A DNA stretch of 28,303 nucleotides from NCBI GenBank assembly GCA_945787305.1, contig CALZIH010000002.1:1-28303 (forward strand). The letters are read 5' to 3'. The position numbers and the translations under genes were made by a program. The notes beneath the pieces were generated by a model. That model made no database searches. It was not told where the DNA came from and saw only the letters and a list, made by a program, of their open reading frames with translations. This DNA comes from an uncultured Desulfobulbaceae bacterium (GTDB lineage Bacteria > Desulfobacterota > Desulfobulbia > Desulfobulbales > Desulfobulbaceae). This document shows, piece by piece, positions 24,560 through 28,303 of the stretch (the first letter of the stretch is position 1; every line of letters starts with the position of its first letter).

Positions 24560-25552
24560 ATGATGCAAGTGATCAAGTTCGTGCTGTTAAATCTATGTCT
24601 TGTCCTGATGACTGTAACCGTAAGCTATGCTGCGACCCCCGTTTCCATGGGAATCGTCACCGGCAGCACCAAAGGGACCTATTATCAGTTCGGTTTGAAT
24701 CTTGCTCAGCTCGTGAAGACCAGTAACATAGACCTGAGGGTTTCACCGTCTAATGGTTCGGTGGAAAATATTTACGCTGTGTTCAAACGGCCTAACACCC
24801 AATTGGGCATCGTTCAGGCAGACGTTCTTGCCTTTGTCACCAGGGTGCAAACCGATCCGGTACTGAAGCAGATAGCCAAGAAAATCAAGATGGTGTTTCC
24901 GCTATACAATGAAGAAATTCATCTGGTGGGTGTCAACGGGTTGCAGAGTTTTGCTGACCTGCAGGGGAAACGGGTGGCTGTGGGTAAGGAAGGCAGCGGT
25001 ACCTATTTAACCGCCCGACTCCTTTTTGAGATTTCAGGTATTAAGCCTTCGGCGTTGGTCACGATTGGTACAAATGATGCCCTGGAGCAATTGAAAGCAG
25101 GCAGCATTGATGCCATGTTTTATGTTGCGGGATACCCGGTAAAGTTGCTTGCCAGTGATATCACTGCTGAAAATAACCTGGTTTTGGTCCCTATACAGAA
25201 TCAGGCTATAACTGAATTCTATCCTCAGACAACGATCCCTGCCGGCACCTATGGTTGGCAACAGAGTGATGTGGCCACGGTAGCTGTTAAAGCGGTGTTA
25301 GTCTCCTATAACTTCCGTAACGCCAATTGTGAAAATGTTGGTCGAGTCGGACAGCTTATCTATGAAAACATGGAGTGGCTGAAACAAAACGGTCATCCCA
25401 AATGGAACGTTGTTGATCTTAATTTTCCCCTGAAAGGCTGGCAACAGTATGACTGTGTTGGAAAAAAGCTTGCCAAAATACCAACTTTTACAAGGTCGCC
25501 TGAGGAAATCAACCCTGTACTTGAAGCAATCAAAGACGTGTTGCAGGAATAA
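24560..25552 (+). CDS. TAXI-family TRAP transporter solute-binding protein
   Basis: The 330-residue product has a signal peptide with a likely cut after SYA (about 24). The mature part opens with MGIVTGSTKGTYYQFG, the equivalent of the TAXI motif with GTGGTYYPLG, followed by VSPSNGSVENIYAV, LGIVQADVLAF and LQGKRVAVGKEGSGTYLTARLLFE. TAXI proteins deliver substrates such as 2-oxoglutarate or glutamate to fused TRAP DctQM membrane proteins. No such gene is within the window, so this is an orphan here and might have a sensory or other role. The ATG has AAGGAGGA upstream and a tandem ATG at 24563. Its own promoter is likely. Confidence 0.88.
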   Translation: MMQVIKFVLLNLCLVLMTVTVSYAATPVSMGIVTGSTKGTYYQFGLNLAQLVKTSNIDLRVSPSNGSVENIYAVFKRPNTQLGIVQADVLAFVTRVQTDPVLKQIAKKIKMVFPLYNEEIHLVGVNGLQSFADLQGKRVAVGKEGSGTYLTARLLFEISGIKPSALVTIGTNDALEQLKAGSIDAMFYVAGYPVKLLASDITAENNLVLVPIQNQAITEFYPQTTIPAGTYGWQQSDVATVAVKAVLVSYNFRNANCENVGRVGQLIYENMEWLKQNGHPKWNVVDLNFPLKGWQQYDCVGKKLAKIPTFTRSPEEINPVLEAIKDVLQE

Positions 25553-25665
25553 ACGGTATTGCGTTTCAGGACCGTTATACTGTCGGTACTCTAGCTGTTT
25601 GACGTGTTCCGATCGAATTTTCTGCTGTCCTGAGAGGACGCCAGGTGAACAGGAAGCCGCGCTTC

Positions 25666-28053
25666 ATGTATCTTCAATTTTATCAACTCAAAAAGGCGCC
25701 TTTTAAGCCCTCTGCCGACCCCGATGTTTTATGGGCGGGTAAGAACTACCAAAAGTCCCTTGAAGCCCTGAGATACGGTCTTACCCACCATAGCGGGCTC
25801 AGCCTGTTCACCGGCAATCCGGGAAGCGGTAAGACCACGGTTATACATGCGGTATTGCGTTCACTGGAGCAAACCGTACTTGCCGCTGTCATTCCTGATT
25901 CCAGTCTGACCGTCCAGGAATTTTATGACTTGGTTGCTCATTCGTTCGCGCTTTCCGGGCAACTAGACAACCGTCTCTCGTTCCATGAACACATCCTCTC
26001 CCTGCTGCAGCAAGCCGCGAAGCAAAAGAAGCAGGTTCTCTTGGTTGTTGATGAAGCGCAACAGCTTTCGGCGGAGTTAATTGAAGAGATTGATGCGCTT
26101 GTTAATCTGCACCCGGAAGAATCCGGCGGCCTGAATATCTGTCTGATCGGACAGGTGGATAAGGCTTCTGGACTTGGTAGGCATGTCACTCAGGCCTTTG
26201 AGAATCATGTTATGGTCCGGTACCATCTTGGCCCCTTTACTGCAGAGGAAACAGAAGGGTATATTCGACTTCGTCTGCAGGTTGCCGGGGCTGATCGTGA
26301 GATTTTTAATGAAGGGGCTCTCCAGGCGGTGCATCGGTACTCCGAGGGATATCCGGGGCAGATCAATATCATCTGTGATCTAGCCTTGTTTTCCGGTTTT
26401 GCTGAAAAAAGTCCAGAGATAAATGCACAACTCATACGAGCATGTGCTGAAAAACTGCAATTCCCGACTGTCGGCGGAAAGAAAGATGCTCTGAAAAGTG
26501 AACCACCGGTCACGCCGATAACATCAACGCCCCGCAGCAAGTGGAGTAAGCTTGGTGATGCACAAAAAGAAGAGAAAGAAGGTGAGGTATCACCGACAGC
26601 GGGTACAATGGCGGTGCCGGAGAGCGGAAAGGGGAGTGAAGCTCAGCTGACGAAAACAACCAAGCGATCTTTTGTCATACCCACAGTGAGTCTGCTTGTG
26701 ATCCTTACAGTTGCAGGCGGTGGTTATGTATTCTATACACAAAGAGGAGACGGTGGAGTATCCGTGGACACCCCCGTTACACCAACGCCGGTTGTTCAGG
26801 CAACCTCTGCTGACCCGCCGACCCCCTTGGAATCATCCTCCGTTCATGAGCAGACCGAGCATCATGCTTCCGATGCTTCAGATCGGGCTCAGGTAACTGC
26901 TAGTAATGAGCAGCCGGTAGAATCACCAACGGTAGGCAATCATGAATCGGAAAAAGCAGTGGTGCCCGTGATCAAGAAAGATACCCTTGATATCAAGGGT
27001 GATGAACGGGAGAACCTTACAGTTGAACAGCCCGTTCATAAAGGGCGACTGGAGGTAAAGGAGCTGCTGGTTGAGGAGAACGTTTCCTCGGCAATTGCTG
27101 TTGAGGCACCCCCCATTAAACCTGAGAAAAGAAAATCTGCTGTTACGGAATCTGCAAATTCGCTTGAGCAGCCCGTCAATGATGAACCAGTGAAGGCCTT
27201 TACTCTGCCGGAAAGCAATGCGGCGCAATCAGCCGCCATTGAGGAACAGGTCGTACAGGCTACGACTCTGGCTGAAGAACAGATCGCGCAATCCGGAGAC
27301 GTTGCGATTGCAAGAAAACGTATCAACGATAGCCAGGAAGAGCATATTATTTCTATTCCCCCAGCCATTATCCAAGACAAGACCGCCGCCAACCAGCCTA
27401 TGGCAGATGAAGGGCAGCAAGTGGCAGCGTCATCGGTTTTGGCAGATTTACCCATGACAGATTCCACGGACCTTGATTCAGTCCCAGGAGTGGGAAAAGG
27501 AACAGAAGGAGCCGAGGGGGGGGAGTCGAAGTTGACCGACTCCGTCCCGGCTGGTGGCCGGGAGAGCGAATCCGTTACCAATACGTTCGCTGTTAAAGAT
27601 GAGCAAGAGGCGGTGGAATCTACACTACCAGCGGCGACATTGACAAAGGCAGGCGCGCCGGAGGCTGTTTTGGAAGCAGGTAGCCTGCAAGAGGGAGTCG
27701 TTGTTGTTGAGCCTTCTCTGACCGAGTCTTTCTCATCATCCAGTCAGGATAGCAGTGGCATTGCCGATACAAAGGTGATGCATGATGAGCAGCAATCGAC
27801 AAGTGTCGCTGTTCCCGTGCAACCCAGAAAGGCCAAACTGCAAGAGTTTTTGGGGGGCGGCTCATTTGTTGAGCCAGCTGTCTCTGCTTCTGCAAAAAGA
27901 GAGAAGCAACAGACTCGAATCCAACCCGTCGGCTCCATTGTGCAGCAAGAAAAGGTAGACATCAGGCCAGAGATTGAACCTGCACCTGATCCCTCGGATG
28001 CAATTGACTGGGTGTTGAAACAAAGAGACAAACAAAACCTCAGTGCCCCATAG
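25666..28053 (+). CDS. ExeA-like AAA ATPase with one membrane helix and a long acidic tail
   Basis: The 795-residue product begins MYLQFYQLKKAPFKPSADP, the usual start of ExeA/GspA-type ATPases. The ATP-binding domain (about 1-265) has Walker A GNPGSGKTT (50-58) and Walker B VLLVVDEAQQ (D129, E130). A transmembrane helix lies at about 334-356. The remaining 440 residues are acidic, rich in Glu, Val, Ser, Pro and Thr, and probably disordered, with recurring EQPV words. ExeA works with ExeB to place the type II secretin through peptidoglycan. The peptidoglycan-binding domain found in many relatives is not visible, so the role may differ. A GTG at 25645 with GAGAGG upstream would add 7 residues and cannot be excluded. 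Confidence 0.85.
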   Translation: MYLQFYQLKKAPFKPSADPDVLWAGKNYQKSLEALRYGLTHHSGLSLFTGNPGSGKTTVIHAVLRSLEQTVLAAVIPDSSLTVQEFYDLVAHSFALSGQLDNRLSFHEHILSLLQQAAKQKKQVLLVVDEAQQLSAELIEEIDALVNLHPEESGGLNICLIGQVDKASGLGRHVTQAFENHVMVRYHLGPFTAEETEGYIRLRLQVAGADREIFNEGALQAVHRYSEGYPGQINIICDLALFSGFAEKSPEINAQLIRACAEKLQFPTVGGKKDALKSEPPVTPITSTPRSKWSKLGDAQKEEKEGEVSPTAGTMAVPESGKGSEAQLTKTTKRSFVIPTVSLLVILTVAGGGYVFYTQRGDGGVSVDTPVTPTPVVQATSADPPTPLESSSVHEQTEHHASDASDRAQVTASNEQPVESPTVGNHESEKAVVPVIKKDTLDIKGDERENLTVEQPVHKGRLEVKELLVEENVSSAIAVEAPPIKPEKRKSAVTESANSLEQPVNDEPVKAFTLPESNAAQSAAIEEQVVQATTLAEEQIAQSGDVAIARKRINDSQEEHIISIPPAIIQDKTAANQPMADEGQQVAASSVLADLPMTDSTDLDSVPGVGKGTEGAEGGESKLTDSVPAGGRESESVTNTFAVKDEQEAVESTLPAATLTKAGAPEAVLEAGSLQEGVVVVEPSLTESFSSSSQDSSGIADTKVMHDEQQSTSVAVPVQPRKAKLQEFLGGGSFVEPAVSASAKREKQQTRIQPVGSIVQQEKVDIRPEIEPAPDPSDAIDWVLKQRDKQNLSAP

Positions 28054-28060
28054 TTATGGA

Positions 28061-28303
28061 CTCGTAAAAAGTTTAAAACGCATTTTGCACAGTACGTAAA
28101 TGCAAAGAGTTATAACCTTTCCACCGTCGGTGGCGAGGCTTTTTGCGACACCTACAACAATGGTGGCCTCGCAACAAGCTTAAAACGGCCTTTGCACAGT
28201 AGGGAAATACAAAGTAGTTATAATCTTTCCGCCGTCGGTGGCGAGGCTTTTTGCGACACCGACAACAATGGTGGCCTCGCAATAAGTTTAAAACGGCCTT
28301 TGC
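28061..28303. repeat. tandem array of about 108-bp structured units, running off the window
   Basis: Units begin with CTCG at 28061, 28168 and 28276, giving periods of 107 and 108 bases; the one-base difference is an indel near 28110. The array starts 8 bases after the stop of the ExeA-like gene. Each unit holds a bulged hairpin. In copy 1, GCGAGGC (28133-28139) plus CACC (28149-28152) pair with GGTG-GCCTCGC (28162-28172), with a 9-base bulge and a 9-base loop. A smaller CCACCG-TC-GGTGG type palindrome precedes it. Two full copies and the start of a third are visible. Substitutions are scattered and the stems are kept. Confidence 0.9.

Noticed and set aside
24220..24726. Plus-strand frame of 168 residues before the TAXI gene
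   Set aside because: It overlaps the well-supported TAXI start by 167 bases, lacks a Shine-Dalgarno, has poor composition, and covers an inverted repeat and promoter.
28073..28282. Minus-strand 69-residue frame with an internal 36-residue repeat
   Set aside because: It is only the translation of the tandem DNA repeat, Arg/Cys/His rich, without a Shine-Dalgarno; it stays open because the second period is a multiple of three.
28061..28303. CRISPR array at the right edge
   Set aside because: The whole 108-bp unit repeats; there are no short identical repeats separated by unique spacers, and no cas gene is present.
28061..28303. Integron attC sites
   Set aside because: A bulged hairpin is present, but I could not find the paired RYYYAAC/GTTRRRY core sites, and there are no cassette genes between units.

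Overview
This 28.3 kb window has about 50% G+C. It looks like chromosomal DNA of a Gram-negative anaerobe, most likely a Desulfobacterota (former deltaproteobacterial) relative such as a Desulfobulbaceae-like bacterium. That placement is inferred from gene content and neighbourhoods: an indolepyruvate:ferredoxin oxidoreductase next to AMP-forming phenylacetate-CoA ligases and a branched-chain-type ABC importer, an rnc/radical-SAM pair, a TAXI binding protein and an ExeA-like ATPase. I could not confirm it by a search.

Left part (1-7.1 kb). The end of an unidentified gene is followed by a class I methyltransferase. On the minus strand lie lon and then mltG, transcribed lon to mltG. A divergent left-handed beta-helix acyltransferase-like gene (plus) meets a small three-helix membrane protein gene (minus) tail to tail. 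That gene in turn starts back to back with an unrecognised 372-residue protein gene at one CATATG.

Middle (7.1-12.9 kb). A minus-strand tRNA-Cys has its own promoter and terminator. Next comes a plus-strand housekeeping run: RNase III (rnc), an Elp3-like radical SAM protein, an ABC-F ATPase and a large membrane-anchored protein of unknown function.

Catabolic block (12.9-24.1 kb). All genes are on the plus strand with short gaps: iorA, iorB, a phenylacetate-CoA ligase, a double-ACT protein, livK, a strong terminator, a 143-nt nested palindrome, livH, livM, livG, livF, a second phenylacetate-CoA ligase, and a small exported OB-fold-like protein. A coherent reading is amino-acid uptake by the Liv importer, oxidative decarboxylation of the derived aryl (or branched) 2-oxo acid to an acyl-CoA by IorAB with ferredoxin reduction, interconversion of acyl-CoA and free acid by the two ligases, and amino-acid sensing by the ACT protein. 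The aminotransferase is not in the window.

Right part (24.1-28.3 kb). A 510-base gap holds a terminator, an inverted repeat and a candidate promoter. It is followed by an orphan TAXI-type binding protein and by an ExeA-like AAA ATPase with one membrane helix and a very long acidic tail. From 28061 to the window edge there is a tandem array of about 108-bp units with bulged hairpins.

The observations most worth a second look are the nested palindrome between livK and livH, the structured tandem repeat at the right edge, and an RNase III in which a usual metal-binding Asp position is Cys. I found no CRISPR array, complete insertion sequence, phage module or obvious defence system.
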